The translations under genes and the position numbers were made by a program. From Gemmatimonadota bacterium (lineage in GTDB: Bacteria; Gemmatimonadota; Gemmatimonadetes; Gemmatimonadales; Gemmatimonadaceae): a stretch of DNA of 64,000 nt. The notes beneath the pieces were generated by a model. The model did not search any database and was not told where the DNA came from. It saw only the letters and a program-made list of their open reading frames with translations. Shown piece by piece: positions 36,329-44,926 of this stretch (positions are counted from its first letter, which is position 1; the number at the start of each line of letters is the position of its first letter). The DNA lies in contig JAPLKU010000003.1 in NCBI GenBank assembly GCA_026387935.1, positions 1 through 64,000 on the forward strand, in the 5' to 3' direction.

Positions 36329-37756
36329 CTAGCGCCCGATGGCGCGAACTGCGGCGTCACGCACTTCTCGTTCCTTGTCGTTCACGAGTGTCCGCAGCGC
36401 TGTCATTGCGCCCGCGGTTCGCGCCTCGGCCAGCGCGCGCACCGCGGCCACTCGCACACCGGATCCCTTCCTCGCGGCGAATACCGATCCGGCCTCTGCC
36501 GCCTTTGCCAATTTGGCCACGGCATCCGGGGTCGCGATCCGCCCAAGCGCGCCGATCATGCCCACCTGCACCTCGGCTTCGCCCTCCGAGTCAATCGCGC
36601 GACCGATAATATCGCCAACCTTCGCGCCCTTTCGGCTGGCGAGCGCCGCGACCGCCTCGAGACGCACCTCGATCACGGTATCATCAAACGCGCGCGCAAT
36701 TGCGTCCACGGCGAACGGGGTATCGTACGCGCCGAGGGCACGCACCGCGGCGCGGCGCGCGCGCTGATCGCCGGCGGAGAGCAGCTCCGCGAGCGCCTTG
36801 TCTCCGTCCGGCGTCTTCCGCGATGCAAGTAACTCGGCGGCGGCGCGAATCACATGCACGCGCGTGTCCGCTAACATCGCAATGAGCGACACATCGGCTG
36901 CGGGAAGTCGCTCGAGTGCCGCGCGGAATGTTTCGCGCTCTGCCCCGGTCGTCGCGCGCACCAACTGATCGACCGCCGCGTCGGCACCGTCCGTCCCGCA
37001 GCGCAGCAGAATGGCTTCGGCGTCGGTGGCGCGCTCGACATGGTCGACCATCACATGCGCAATCGGATGCAGCACGCGGGGCTTGGTGAGTCGGCGAATG
37101 GCGAGCACGAAGTGGCGGCGCACCTCCGGATCCGTCGCGTCGCGCTCATGCGCGATGAGCAATCCGAACACATCCATCGCGACATTCGTCCTCCCTTCGC
37201 GCGTAGCCTGTTCTGCGGCGAAGGCAATCTCTTCGAACACGCCCGACACACCCGGCACATCGCCAGTGCGATTCGCACGCATGAGCAGGAATGGAATGCG
37301 TTCCGGCGACCCAATCGGCGGTTCGGGCTCCGCTGCTTCCGCCGCGACCGCGCCGTCGGAGCCGATTCCTTCATGCAAATGAACGACGACCGTCTGGTTG
37401 TCGAGCTTTCGGATCCGTTCGTGTACCGGCTTTTCATCGCCGCCGAGGACCTCGGCAAGGATGCGCGCGGCGTGAAGGAGCTCCGCCGCGGCCACGCCCT
37501 GATTGATTTCGATGGACTCGACGCCGTGGCCGATCATCTGGTCGGCGAGGTCGCGCACACCGGCGAGCACCGCGGGGACGGCCAGCCCGTTCGCCACCAA
37601 CGACCCTTCAACCGTGGTGAGGCGGAGGGTGGCCTCTTTCGTCATAAGCACGGCCGTGCGCAGTTCCAGCTTTTGCTGGTCCACGGCGTTCGGCTGCCGC
37701 ATCAGCAGCGAAACGAGGCGAGCGACGTGCCGTGCGAGGTTAAAAGAGTCGTCCAT
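36329..37756 (-). CDS. HEAT-repeat protein
   Basis: 475 residues from the ATG at 37756; the longer ORF-track frame would overlap the divergent hydrolase gene. The first 150 residues are helical with no recognised fold (SFNLARHVARLVSLLMRQP). The second half consists of HEAT-like helical pairs of about 31 residues with the typical pattern Ala-Arg-x-Ala-Ala-x-x-Ala-Leu. Examples are ARRAAVRALGAYDTPFAVDA, VRLEAVAALASRKGAKVGDI and VRDAAVRAIGR at the very end. Such proteins act as scaffolds or partners and have no catalysis of their own. No signal peptide is seen. The neighbours give no hint of a partner. Confidence 0.85.
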   Translation of the reverse strand: MDDSFNLARHVARLVSLLMRQPNAVDQQKLELRTAVLMTKEATLRLTTVEGSLVANGLAVPAVLAGVRDLADQMIGHGVESIEINQGVAAAELLHAARILAEVLGGDEKPVHERIRKLDNQTVVVHLHEGIGSDGAVAAEAAEPEPPIGSPERIPFLLMRANRTGDVPGVSGVFEEIAFAAEQATREGRTNVAMDVFGLLIAHERDATDPEVRRHFVLAIRRLTKPRVLHPIAHVMVDHVERATDAEAILLRCGTDGADAAVDQLVRATTGAERETFRAALERLPAADVSLIAMLADTRVHVIRAAAELLASRKTPDGDKALAELLSAGDQRARRAAVRALGAYDTPFAVDAIARAFDDTVIEVRLEAVAALASRKGAKVGDIIGRAIDSEGEAEVQVGMIGALGRIATPDAVAKLAKAAEAGSVFAARKGSGVRVAAVRALAEARTAGAMTALRTLVNDKEREVRDAAVRAIGR

Positions 37757-37886
37757 GGCAGTGATGGCGCGGAGATCCGACACGACAACTGGTGTCGTTT
37801 CCAGCGTGCCGATAACATACGACGAACCTCGTCTTGGTATCCACCGTCTCTGTAAAATTTTCAGGGCGCGCCTCAGGTAGCCTCGC

Positions 37887-38792
37887 ATGACGCCGCTGCC
37901 GATTCCCGCGCCTCGCGTAGAGGGGTTCACTGCGACCACGGCGATGCCTCTGTACTGGTGCCGCTACGGGTCCGCGGGCAGCCCGCGCCTGCTCGTATTG
38001 CATGGCGGACCCGGCGCGCACCATGACTACCTGCTACCGCACTTTCTCGATCTGGCGGATGAGTTCGAACTCGTCTTCTATGATCAACGGGGCGGCGGGC
38101 GTTCACGAACCGACGATCCGGCGGCCATCACCTGGCAGACGCACACGGATGACCTTGAGCGCGTCGCTGCGGAACTGGTCCCCGGACCGCTCACCATCCT
38201 CGGCTATTCCTGGGGCGCGCTGCTCGCGCTCCTCTACGCCATTGAAGGATCGGCCGGCACGCGCCTGCCATCGCCTTCCCGAATGGCCCTCGTCGATCCC
38301 GCGCCGATTTCACGAGCCCACCGCGCGGTATTCGAAGCGGAGTTCGCGCGCCGGGCGGCTGCACCGGCAATCCAGGCAATGCGCGCCGAACTGGCGGCCA
38401 GCGGCCTACGAGAGTCCGACCCCGCGGCGCACAAACAACGGGCGTTCGAGTTGAGTGTGGCCGGCTACTTCCACGACCCCCGGCGCGCGGCCGACCTCAC
38501 ACCCTTCCGCGTCACCGGCCGCGTGCAGACGCAGGTCTGGGAATCGCTGGGCGAATTCAACCTGGGGCCCGCCCTCCGCTCCGTGACGGCGGACACGTTG
38601 ATTGTGCATGGCCGCGAGGACCCCATCCCACTCGCTTCGTCACACGAGGCCGCCCAGGCCCTCGGCGCCCGCCTGGTTGTGCTGGATGACTGCGGGCACG
38701 TGCCATATGTTGAACAACCAACAGGGCTCTTCCGCGCGCTCCGGACATTCCTCCGAAACGCATCGGTCAACGCCTCAGCACCTGCGTCGTGA
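37887..38792 (+). CDS. Proline-iminopeptidase-like alpha/beta hydrolase (S33)
   Basis: 301 residues with the alpha/beta-hydrolase fold. The oxyanion segment LLVLHGGPGAHHDYL and FYDQRGGGRS are the marks of the S33 proline iminopeptidase group. The nucleophile elbow is GYSWGALLAL (Ser about 113). The acid is likely the Asp in VHGREDPIP and the base the His in DDCGHVPYVEQP. It should release N-terminal proline or act on small esters or amides in the cytoplasm. The next gene overlaps its stop by 4 bases (GTGA). Confidence 0.9.
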   Translation: MTPLPIPAPRVEGFTATTAMPLYWCRYGSAGSPRLLVLHGGPGAHHDYLLPHFLDLADEFELVFYDQRGGGRSRTDDPAAITWQTHTDDLERVAAELVPGPLTILGYSWGALLALLYAIEGSAGTRLPSPSRMALVDPAPISRAHRAVFEAEFARRAAAPAIQAMRAELAASGLRESDPAAHKQRAFELSVAGYFHDPRRAADLTPFRVTGRVQTQVWESLGEFNLGPALRSVTADTLIVHGREDPIPLASSHEAAQALGARLVVLDDCGHVPYVEQPTGLFRALRTFLRNASVNASAPAS

Positions 38793-39235
38793 ACGAAGTC
38801 ATCCAGCCTCACATCGCAACGATTGACAGCGACGGACGACGGTACAACGTCTCCTGCCGCGTGGTCTTCGACGGCGTGGAGTATGTCGGACGACTCTGGT
38901 TTGCCGACGAATCCTGGGATGACCTCGGGCTTCCGGATCGCGGCGCCTTTCCCGGCCGCACCAAAGAAGAGGCCATTGAGATGGCCCGTCGGCTCACGAC
39001 CGACGAGCTGGTGCGCCGGTACCGGCGCGCTGTTGCGGAAAAGCGGAAGTTCCACGGGCTGCGCAAGGCGACTGATGATGTGCTCGCAAAGATCCGCTAC
39101 CTGAATCAAGTCGCGATTTCGATGCGTGCCGGCTTGCTCGACGTGGATGGCGCGGCGCAGGAAATCGACCTGACGGAAAAGCAGCTGCACCAGTTGATCG
39201 ACCGCCTCGCCGCCTGCGCGGGCATCGAGGACTGA
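38789..39235 (+). CDS. Unknown 148-residue protein
   Basis: A GTG start overlaps the hydrolase stop codon, so translation is coupled. The first half looks like a small beta domain (YNVSCRVVFDGVEYVGRLWFADESWDDLG). The second half is helical and charged (EEAIEMARRLTTDELVRRYRRAVAEKRKFHGLRKATDDVL), ending with a helical hairpin (LTEKQLHQLIDRLAACAG). No signal peptide or membrane segment. No family was recognised. It is followed 17 bases later by the endonuclease III gene; a role with DNA repair is possible but unsupported. Confidence 0.75.
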   Translation: MNEVIQPHIATIDSDGRRYNVSCRVVFDGVEYVGRLWFADESWDDLGLPDRGAFPGRTKEEAIEMARRLTTDELVRRYRRAVAEKRKFHGLRKATDDVLAKIRYLNQVAISMRAGLLDVDGAAQEIDLTEKQLHQLIDRLAACAGIED

Positions 39236-39252
39236 CCATCCCGAAGCAGACG

Positions 39253-39951
39253 GTGAAGCAGACGGTGAAGCGGGCGCATGCGAAGCTGGCCGCGCGGGCC
39301 AAGCCCGCGAAAACAAGCTTGGCGGCCCGGGCGCGAGCGATCTATAGGCGGCTGCTCAAGCTTTATCCCGACGCGCATTGCGAGCTCGACTATCGCACCC
39401 CGTTCGAACTCGCCGTCGCCACCGTGCTGAGCGCCCAATGCACCGACACGCGCGTGAACATGGTCACGCCCGTGCTGTTCGCGACGTACCAGACGCCGGC
39501 CGCACTCGCCGCCGCTGCGATCGGCGACGTGGAAGCACTCATCAGGAGCACTGGATTCTTCCGGAACAAGGCAAAAAGCATTACCGGCCTCGCGCGGACC
39601 GTGATGGAGCGGCACACGGGCGTGCTGCCGCAGACCATGGAAGAATTGTTCGCCCTTCCAGGAATCGGCCGCAAAACGGCGAATGTGATCCTCGGCAATG
39701 CCTTCGGAAAGAACGAAGGGATGGTGGTGGACACGCATATCGGGCGGCTGTCGAACCTCCTGGGGCTCACGCGCCAGACCGACCCAGTGAAAGTGGAGCA
39801 GGCGCTGATGGGCCTCTTTCCGCGCGAGTCATGGACGAGGCTCGCCCACCTGCTCATCTGGCATGGGCGCCGCGTGTGCATCGCGCGGCGCCCCCACTGC
39901 GACGATTGCGTACTCTCCGACCTCTGCCCCTCAGCCACCCTCAGCGATTAA
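39253..39951 (+). CDS. nth: Endonuclease III (DNA glycosylase/AP lyase)
   Basis: 232 residues. The first 20-25 residues are a basic Lys/Ala tail (two GTG codons 12 bases apart are both possible starts). The HhH-GPD fold follows, with ATVLSAQCTDTRVN at the front and the helix-hairpin-helix LPGIGRKTANVILGNAFG. The catalytic region is VVDTHIGRLSNLLGL with the essential Asp; the catalytic Lys is expected in the HhH segment GRKTAN. The C-terminal 4Fe-4S loop C-x6-C-x2-C-x5-C is complete (CIARRPHCDDCVLSDLC). It removes oxidised pyrimidines and nicks the abasic site. The basic N-tail is longer than in E. coli Nth (211 residues). Confidence 0.95.
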   Translation: MKQTVKRAHAKLAARAKPAKTSLAARARAIYRRLLKLYPDAHCELDYRTPFELAVATVLSAQCTDTRVNMVTPVLFATYQTPAALAAAAIGDVEALIRSTGFFRNKAKSITGLARTVMERHTGVLPQTMEELFALPGIGRKTANVILGNAFGKNEGMVVDTHIGRLSNLLGLTRQTDPVKVEQALMGLFPRESWTRLAHLLIWHGRRVCIARRPHCDDCVLSDLCPSATLSD

Positions 39952-39960
39952 CTTTCACCA

Positions 39961-40422
39961 ATGCCAAAAACCGCCATCTTCGAGACCAACCTCGGTACGA
40001 TCACGGCCGAGCTGTACGACAAGGACGCGCCCCTCGCGGTCGCCAACTTTGAAAAACTCGCCAACGACAAGTTCTACGACGGCGTGAAGTTCCATCGGGT
40101 CATCGCGGACTTCGTCGTGCAGGGCGGCGATCCGCTCTCGCGCGATCTGCCGGCGGGAAATCCTCGCATCGGCACCGGTGGCCCGGGATGGACCATCAAG
40201 TGCGAGACGGCCGGCAACCCGCGAACGCATGAAGTCGGCGCACTCTCAATGGCCCACGCCGGCAAGGACACGGGCGGCAGCCAGTTCTTCATGGTACTGA
40301 GCGAGCAGAACACCAAGCACCTCAACGGGGTCCACGCGGTCTTCGGCAAGATCACCGACGGGCTCGACGTGATGAAGAAAATCAAGCAGAACGATTTCAT
40401 GACCACCGTTCGCGTTTCGTAG
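39961..40422 (+). CDS. ppiB: Cyclophilin-type peptidyl-prolyl cis-trans isomerase
   Basis: 153 residues, the normal size for a bacterial cytoplasmic cyclophilin, with no signal peptide. Motifs in order: [42 protein letters not shown] with the catalytic Arg, [21 protein letters not shown] with the Gln/Phe/Met pocket, and [21 protein letters not shown]. It speeds proline isomerisation during folding. It lies 9 bases after nth and may share its transcript. The symbol follows the cytoplasmic family; orthology to ppiB is likely but not proven. Confidence 0.93.
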   Translation: MPKTAIFETNLGTITAELYDKDAPLAVANFEKLANDKFYDGVKFHRVIADFVVQGGDPLSRDLPAGNPRIGTGGPGWTIKCETAGNPRTHEVGALSMAHAGKDTGGSQFFMVLSEQNTKHLNGVHAVFGKITDGLDVMKKIKQNDFMTTVRVS

Positions 40423-40450
40423 TCGACCACACGATTCCCTGAGGAATTCC

Positions 40451-40615
40451 ATGTCCGGCCAACACGCTACGCCCGATCGCATGCCCGCATTCATGGGGCT
40501 GATCTTTGGCGCCATCGCGATTTTTGCCATCGTCTACGCGGTCAGCATGCTCACGGCAAAGAAGTACGCCGGGCACGAGGAAGGCGCGAAGTCGACGGCG
40601 AGCGCGCAGCGCTAG
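40451..40615 (+). CDS. Small single-span membrane protein, 54 residues
   Basis: Too short for the ORF track. The ATG at 40451 is preceded by GAGGAA at a good distance (6 bases). The protein begins SGQHATPDRMPAF, has one clear membrane helix (GLIFGAIAIFAIVYAVSMLTA), and ends in a short Lys/Glu/Ala-rich tail. It follows the cyclophilin gene by 28 bases and probably shares its transcript. The Shine-Dalgarno, the complete hydrophobic helix and the clean stop make it a likely real small protein. Function unknown. Confidence 0.7.
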   Translation: MSGQHATPDRMPAFMGLIFGAIAIFAIVYAVSMLTAKKYAGHEEGAKSTASAQR

Positions 40616-40846
40616 CGCTCCAATGACTCGGCGCGGCTCAATGCGCCAGTGAGCGACTAGCCGCATTCAGAGGCGTCAACGCGCTGCGGGCGGCACGCGA
40701 TCAGGCCTGACGGCGCCGACCTTGCGGCACGATTAACACGGCTCGCAGGCATCGCAAAAAGGCCGCGCTTGGGACAGATTTACCATTGGTGCGGCGCCCA
40801 GTTTCGTCGGCGCCCGATTCCCCGTGTCGCGACTGAGAAGCCAGCC
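40616..40846. other. Intergenic region, no gene seen
   Basis: It probably carries the promoter of the 40847 gene. The ORF-track frames here continue neighbouring genes out of frame. Several GCGC-rich short inverted repeats are present, but none is followed by a T-run. Confidence 0.4.
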
Positions 40847-41398
40847 ATGATCACAATTCGAGTTCTTGCGATTGCTGCGATTTGCCTCGCGCCTGTCCTC
40901 GCCACCGCTCAGCGCGGCGGCGCTGGTGGGAGCGGTGCCAAGCGCATGGAGGGCGGAGCCGATCCGTCCAAGTCGCGCGTCAAGCTCGCCACCCGCGGCG
41001 ATTTCGAAGACCTCAGCCCAGCGGGCTTTCTGCGCGACAAGCGGAAGAAGCTCCAGCTCGGCGACGCCGAAGCGAATGCCCTGAAGGCGGCCGAGGCGAC
41101 GGCAAAGGAACGTAATAAGGCGGTGCTCGTCGCGTACGACTCAGTGCGCCGCGAAGTGCAGAAAATGGCCGACTCCCCAGACATTGGCGGCAACGCGAAC
41201 GACGCGGCCCTGCGACGGATGGCGTTCCAGAACCTGCTCGGCCAGATCCGCGAGCAACGCGCCGTCGACCGCGCCGAAGCGCTGGCGCTGATTCCTGCCG
41301 AAAAGAAGACGCAGGCAGAAGAACTACTCAAGGAACAGGACGAGGAATTCACCAAGGTGGCCAGCATGGGTGGCGGTCGCCGCGGCGGCGGTCACTAG
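40847..41398 (+). CDS. Secreted Spy/CpxP-like helical protein
   Basis: 183 residues from the ATG at 40847; the ORF-track start would precede the signal peptide (MITIRVLAIAAICLAPVLATAQ) by 26 residues. After a short Gly-rich linker the protein is helical and highly charged. It has an LQLGDAEANALKAAE segment and later LALIPAEKKTQAEELLKEQDEEF, which fit the LTxxQ-type layout of Spy/CpxP periplasmic chaperones only loosely. It ends GGGRRGGGH, a His/Arg/Gly tail that could bind metal. A periplasmic stress or metal-binding protein is the likely class; no exact match is claimed. Confidence 0.65.
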   Translation: MITIRVLAIAAICLAPVLATAQRGGAGGSGAKRMEGGADPSKSRVKLATRGDFEDLSPAGFLRDKRKKLQLGDAEANALKAAEATAKERNKAVLVAYDSVRREVQKMADSPDIGGNANDAALRRMAFQNLLGQIREQRAVDRAEALALIPAEKKTQAEELLKEQDEEFTKVASMGGGRRGGGH

Positions 41399-41412
41399 GC
41401 CGGACGACGACC

Positions 41413-42003
41413 ATGACCGACACACTCCCGTCGCGCGCCGACGCACTGGCGCTCATGCAGGAATGGACGCCCAGCGAGTCGCTGCGGGGCCATATGTTCG
41501 CCGTCGAGGGCGCCATGCGCGCCTATGCCGCGCAGTTCGGGGAGGACGCCGAGCGTTGGGGCCTCGCCGGATTGATGCATGATTTCGACTATGAACGTTT
41601 CCCGAACGCTGCGCATGCGGCCGACGCCGAGCATCCGGCCGAGGGCGTACGCCACCTGCGCGCGCTGGGGTACCCCGACGACGTGCTCGAGGCGATTCTC
41701 GGACACGCGGACTACTCCGGCGTTCCGCGCGTGTCGCGCATGGCCAAGACGTTGTATGCCGTTGACGAACTCTGCGGGTTGGTGACGGCCTCGGCGCTCG
41801 TGCGCCCGTCGCGCAGTGTCAACGACCTCGAGGTTTCGAGTGTCAAGAAGAAGATGAAAGACAAGGCATTTGCGCGCGGAGTGAACCGGGACGATGTGGT
41901 GCGCGGCGCAGCGGAGCTTGGCGTTGAAATGGACGCCCATATCGGCGTCGTCATCGCGTCGATGCGCGAGCGGGCCGGCCTGCTCGGACTTGCCGGCGCG
42001 TAA
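41413..42003 (+). CDS. HD-domain phosphohydrolase-like protein
   Basis: 196 residues. The HD-superfamily metal motifs are visible: H in LRGHMFAVEGAM, the HD pair in LAGLMHDFDYERFP, H in AILGHADYSGVPR and the later Asp in AVDELCGLV. The family hydrolyses phosphate esters of nucleotides or related compounds. Members with this short layout and the VDELCGLV ending are common unnamed hydrolases. It is 14 bases after the Spy-like gene, so co-transcription is likely. Confidence 0.88.
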   Translation: MTDTLPSRADALALMQEWTPSESLRGHMFAVEGAMRAYAAQFGEDAERWGLAGLMHDFDYERFPNAAHAADAEHPAEGVRHLRALGYPDDVLEAILGHADYSGVPRVSRMAKTLYAVDELCGLVTASALVRPSRSVNDLEVSSVKKKMKDKAFARGVNRDDVVRGAAELGVEMDAHIGVVIASMRERAGLLGLAGA

Positions 42004-42011
42004 CGGCCTGC

Positions 42012-42031
42012 CCACCTGCTTTGTCAGGTGG
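42012..42031 (+). terminator. Hairpin after the HD gene
   Basis: A perfect 7-bp stem CCACCTG/CAGGTGG with a 6-base loop lies 8 bases after the HD stop codon. No T-run follows. It could separate the HD transcript from the ECF sigma operon. Confidence 0.4.
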
Positions 42032-42177
42032 CCGACAGCTAACTGATGGGTTCCGGGCGCGTCCAACGGACGATCCCTTTAGCCCGTATGGGAGAGTGTG
42101 ATTGGGAAGCGATTCGCGTGACCAGCGCTGCGGTGCCTTTTGGGGCAGCGTTGGCCGTACAGCGGACCCGGTGGCTC

Positions 42178-42723
42178 GTGTCTGAACGGCCAGCAAACGA
42201 GCGCGAGCTCGTCCTGGCGGCGCAGGGCGGCCAACGGACGGCATTCTCGGAACTCGTGCGCATGCACGAGCGCCGTGCCTATGCCGTGGCGCGCGCGATT
42301 GTGGTCAATCATGAGGATGCGGAAGACGCCGTGCAGGACGGGTTCCTGCATGCGTACCGCGCCCTCGATCGGTTCTTGCCGGACCAGGCGTTTGGCGCGT
42401 GGTTGCATCGGATTGTCGCAAATGCGGCACTGGACATCACGCGGCGGCGCAAAGTTCGGGACGCGGACGAGCTGCCGGAGACGGTGGCCTCGCCCTTCCG
42501 CGACCCGGCCGAGGGGAGCGAACTTCGTAGGCGTCTGAACGAGGCCTTGGAGACCCTCCCGGCCCGGCAACGCGCCGTGATCGTTTTGCATGATGTGGAA
42601 GGGTTCAAGCATTCGGAAATCGGGACGATTCTCAGCATTCCAGAAGGGACGGCACGATCAGACTTGCACTACGCTCGCACTCAATTGCGGGCGATCCTTG
42701 GTGAAGTGAGGAACGAGCTATGA
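42178..42723 (+). CDS. ECF-type RNA polymerase sigma factor (efflux operon)
   Basis: 181 residues from the GTG at 42178. This start puts ERELVLAAQGGQRTAFSELV at the N-terminus, as is normal for ECF factors; the ORF track extends to 42046, and 42118 is another option. Region 2 contains EDAEDAVQDGFLHAYRALDRF and region 4 contains LPARQRAVIVLHDVEGFKHSEIGTIL. It heads a plus-strand run of six genes up to 48001, starting with a coupled anti-sigma-like gene (4-base overlap). The arrangement suggests it controls envelope-stress and efflux genes, as in metal- or RpoE-type systems. Confidence 0.88.
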   Translation: MSERPANERELVLAAQGGQRTAFSELVRMHERRAYAVARAIVVNHEDAEDAVQDGFLHAYRALDRFLPDQAFGAWLHRIVANAALDITRRRKVRDADELPETVASPFRDPAEGSELRRRLNEALETLPARQRAVIVLHDVEGFKHSEIGTILSIPEGTARSDLHYARTQLRAILGEVRNEL

Positions 42724-43097
42724 CCGATGGCAATCGGGGACCCGAAGGCGTACGCCTGGTGCGGGACGACGCGCTGACGCAGGCACTGCGGACCATCTAT
42801 GCGCCTCCCGTGGGCGACGCTTACTGGACGACTCTCGAACAGCGGATCATGACCGGGCTCGACGCCGAAGAGGCGTGGTACACGGTATCCGACCGCTGGC
42901 TGCGCACCGGCCTGGTGGCTGCAGCGGCGATTCTCGTCGTGGCCGGCGGGCTGCTGCTGCGCGCGCAGGCCCAGATGGCGCGGACGATGGCGTATGAAAA
43001 TGTGGTGGAAGTCGAGGGACTTGAGTCGGCGCTCGCACAGCGTGAGCCGCTCTCGAAGGAGCAGGCAACCCTGCGCAAGCTTACCGGACACCAATAG
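42720..43097 (+). CDS. Membrane anti-sigma-like protein
   Basis: 125 residues with a cytoplasmic part of about 60 residues (LRTIYAPPVGDAYWTTLEQRIM), one membrane helix (GLVAAAAILVVAGGLLLRA) and a 40-residue outer part. Its ATG overlaps the sigma stop codon (ATGA), the common arrangement of sigma/anti-sigma pairs. No zinc-finger (HxxxCxxC) motif is present, so binding to sigma would have to use another fold. The anti-sigma role is inferred from position and topology. Confidence 0.7.
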   Translation: MTDGNRGPEGVRLVRDDALTQALRTIYAPPVGDAYWTTLEQRIMTGLDAEEAWYTVSDRWLRTGLVAAAAILVVAGGLLLRAQAQMARTMAYENVVEVEGLESALAQREPLSKEQATLRKLTGHQ

Positions 43098-43106
43098 GTC
43101 GCTGAC

Positions 43107-43502
43107 GTGTCTCGGACAAAAGGTCTCGCAATCGCCATGTACCTCGGCGCAGCGCTGGCAGGTGCAGCGATTGCGCTCGCGGCCGAACGGCTGACGCCTG
43201 GTGACAAGCGCCCGCCCGATCCGCGCGAACGGCGGTTGCAGTTCTTCAGCCAGTTGCACCTGACGCCTGCCCAGCGGGATTCGGCCACGGTCATTTACGA
43301 TGAACGCGACCGCCGCTTTCAGGCGCTGATGGAGAAGCACAAGGCCATTCTGGAGCCCGTCCGGACGGCGCAGGATTCCATCACGGTGGAGACACGCCAG
43401 CGCATGACGCAGCTGCTCACTTCGGAGCAGAAGGCGATTTATGAACAGATGTTGCAGGCGCAACGCGATCGCGCGGGGCGCAGCGGGGGAGCAAGGCAAT
43501 GA
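43107..43502 (+). CDS. Spy/CpxP-like periplasmic protein, membrane-anchored
   Basis: 131 residues from a GTG. One N-terminal membrane segment or uncleaved signal (GLAIAMYLGAALAGAAIALA) leads to a helical part with two LTxxQ motifs: LHLTPAQRDSA and LLTSEQKAIYEQM. These are the signatures of the Spy/CpxP/CnrX-type family, which binds misfolded proteins or metal ions in the periplasm and feeds back on envelope-stress regulators. Encoded directly after a sigma/anti-sigma pair, it is a likely sensor or modulator of that switch. The TolC gene starts within its stop codon. Confidence 0.85.
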   Translation: MSRTKGLAIAMYLGAALAGAAIALAAERLTPGDKRPPDPRERRLQFFSQLHLTPAQRDSATVIYDERDRRFQALMEKHKAILEPVRTAQDSITVETRQRMTQLLTSEQKAIYEQMLQAQRDRAGRSGGARQ

Positions 43503-44821
43503 ACCGGGTTTTGAAGCAGGTGGTAATGGTCGCGGTTGTTCCGATGGCGCTTGCAGCACAGGGCGCAGTTGGTGATGCACGTCCGATTTCGCTCGACGAG
43601 GCGGTGAAGCTGGCGCTGCTCAACCAGCCGACGACCGTCGCGGCCCGGAACCAGATCCGGCAGAGCGAGGCATCGGTCAAGCGCAACTTCTACAACCTCG
43701 GATTCATTCCGACGCTCGGCATCGGCGCGAGTGCGAACCAGCGCGGCGGCGACCGATATGCTGAGGGCGTCAAGCTTCCCAATTCCGCGACGCCGTGGTC
43801 GTACGGGCGGCAGCTGAACATCGGCGGCATCACGCTTTTCGACGGCGGCACCAAGTGGAACGCCTGGCGCCAGTCCCAGGCCCAACTCAATTCAAACGAG
43901 GCCAGCCTCGTCACCCAGCGCTACACGGTCGCGCTCCAGGTGAAGACGGCGTACTACAACGTCGTGGCAGCGCGTGAACAACGTGCGGCCGCGCAGCGCC
44001 AGCTCGACCAGGCTCAGCAGCAACTGGCCGTGGCATCGGCGAAGGTGAATGCCGGCTCGGCCACGCGCACGGACTCGTTGACCGGCGCGATCTCGGTTGG
44101 CACGGCGAAACAGGCGATTCTGACGGCAGACAACGCCATCGCGAATGCCAACGCGGCGCTTACTCGTTACGCGGCGACGCCCTTCACCGTCACGGCGGTG
44201 AGCGGCGATTCCACCAGCATTCCAACGATCGACGTCAGCGACGCCGAGTTGGTGCGCCTGGCGCTGGCCGGTCCGCTCGTCACGCAGAACACCGCGCAGT
44301 TGCGCGTGGCGGATGCGCAGCGCCGCAGTGCCAACGCTCCCTATATGCCACAGCTCACGATGAGCCTGAGCTACGGCTGGACCATCGAGAACTCGCAGCG
44401 GTTCCAGCTGGCCGACGGCGCGAACGGCAACAGCACGGGGCTTGGTTTCAACTTCAATTACAACATCTGGGACAACTACGCGCGCGAACAATCGGTCGTG
44501 CAGGCCCGGCTGAGCCTCGATAACGCCGAGGCGACGCTGAAGGACAACAAGTTTGTCGTGCAGCAAAACCTGACCCAGCAGCTCAACACGTTCCGCACGG
44601 CCGTGGCGTCGATCGAGCTGAACCAGCTCCAGATCGCCTCGGCTGAGGAAAACCTTCGCGTCGTGCAGCAGCAGTACAACCTTGGCACCAAGCAACTGCT
44701 CGACCTGGTTACGGCACAGCGGTCGGTTGACGACGCGCGGGCGCAGCTGATCACGTCGCGGCAGAACGCCCGTATTGCCAAGGCGAATATCGAACAGATC
44801 ATCGGCCGCGACCTGAAGTAG
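43499..44821 (+). CDS. TolC-family outer-membrane efflux protein
   Basis: 440 residues. A signal peptide (KQVVMVAVVPMALAAQG) is followed by two outer-membrane-efflux repeats. The repeat starts ISLDEAVKLALLNQPTTVAARNQIRQSEA and the coiled-coil Q/A-rich helices (RQLDQAQQQLAVASAKVNAGSATRTDSL, NLRVVQQQYNLGTKQLLDLVTAQRSVDDA) are the classic TolC pattern. It forms the outer-membrane channel for the adaptor and permease encoded next. Its ATG overlaps the stop of the Spy-like gene by 4 bases. Confidence 0.92.
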   Translation: MNRVLKQVVMVAVVPMALAAQGAVGDARPISLDEAVKLALLNQPTTVAARNQIRQSEASVKRNFYNLGFIPTLGIGASANQRGGDRYAEGVKLPNSATPWSYGRQLNIGGITLFDGGTKWNAWRQSQAQLNSNEASLVTQRYTVALQVKTAYYNVVAAREQRAAAQRQLDQAQQQLAVASAKVNAGSATRTDSLTGAISVGTAKQAILTADNAIANANAALTRYAATPFTVTAVSGDSTSIPTIDVSDAELVRLALAGPLVTQNTAQLRVADAQRRSANAPYMPQLTMSLSYGWTIENSQRFQLADGANGNSTGLGFNFNYNIWDNYAREQSVVQARLSLDNAEATLKDNKFVVQQNLTQQLNTFRTAVASIELNQLQIASAEENLRVVQQQYNLGTKQLLDLVTAQRSVDDARAQLITSRQNARIAKANIEQIIGRDLK

Positions 44822-44926
44822 CACGAGCAGAACGGCACCCCAGCAGAAGCCCAGCCACCGCGCGACCCAGCAGTGCGCAGAACTTTTCTTTACTACCGAC
44901 GTTTTCGTCCCCACCGGGAGTTCGCA

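Noticed and set aside
42004-42110. Possible tRNA after the HD gene (GSSVGRAR-like translated string)
   Set aside because: There is a short hairpin but no complete cloverleaf, T-loop consensus or CCA end.
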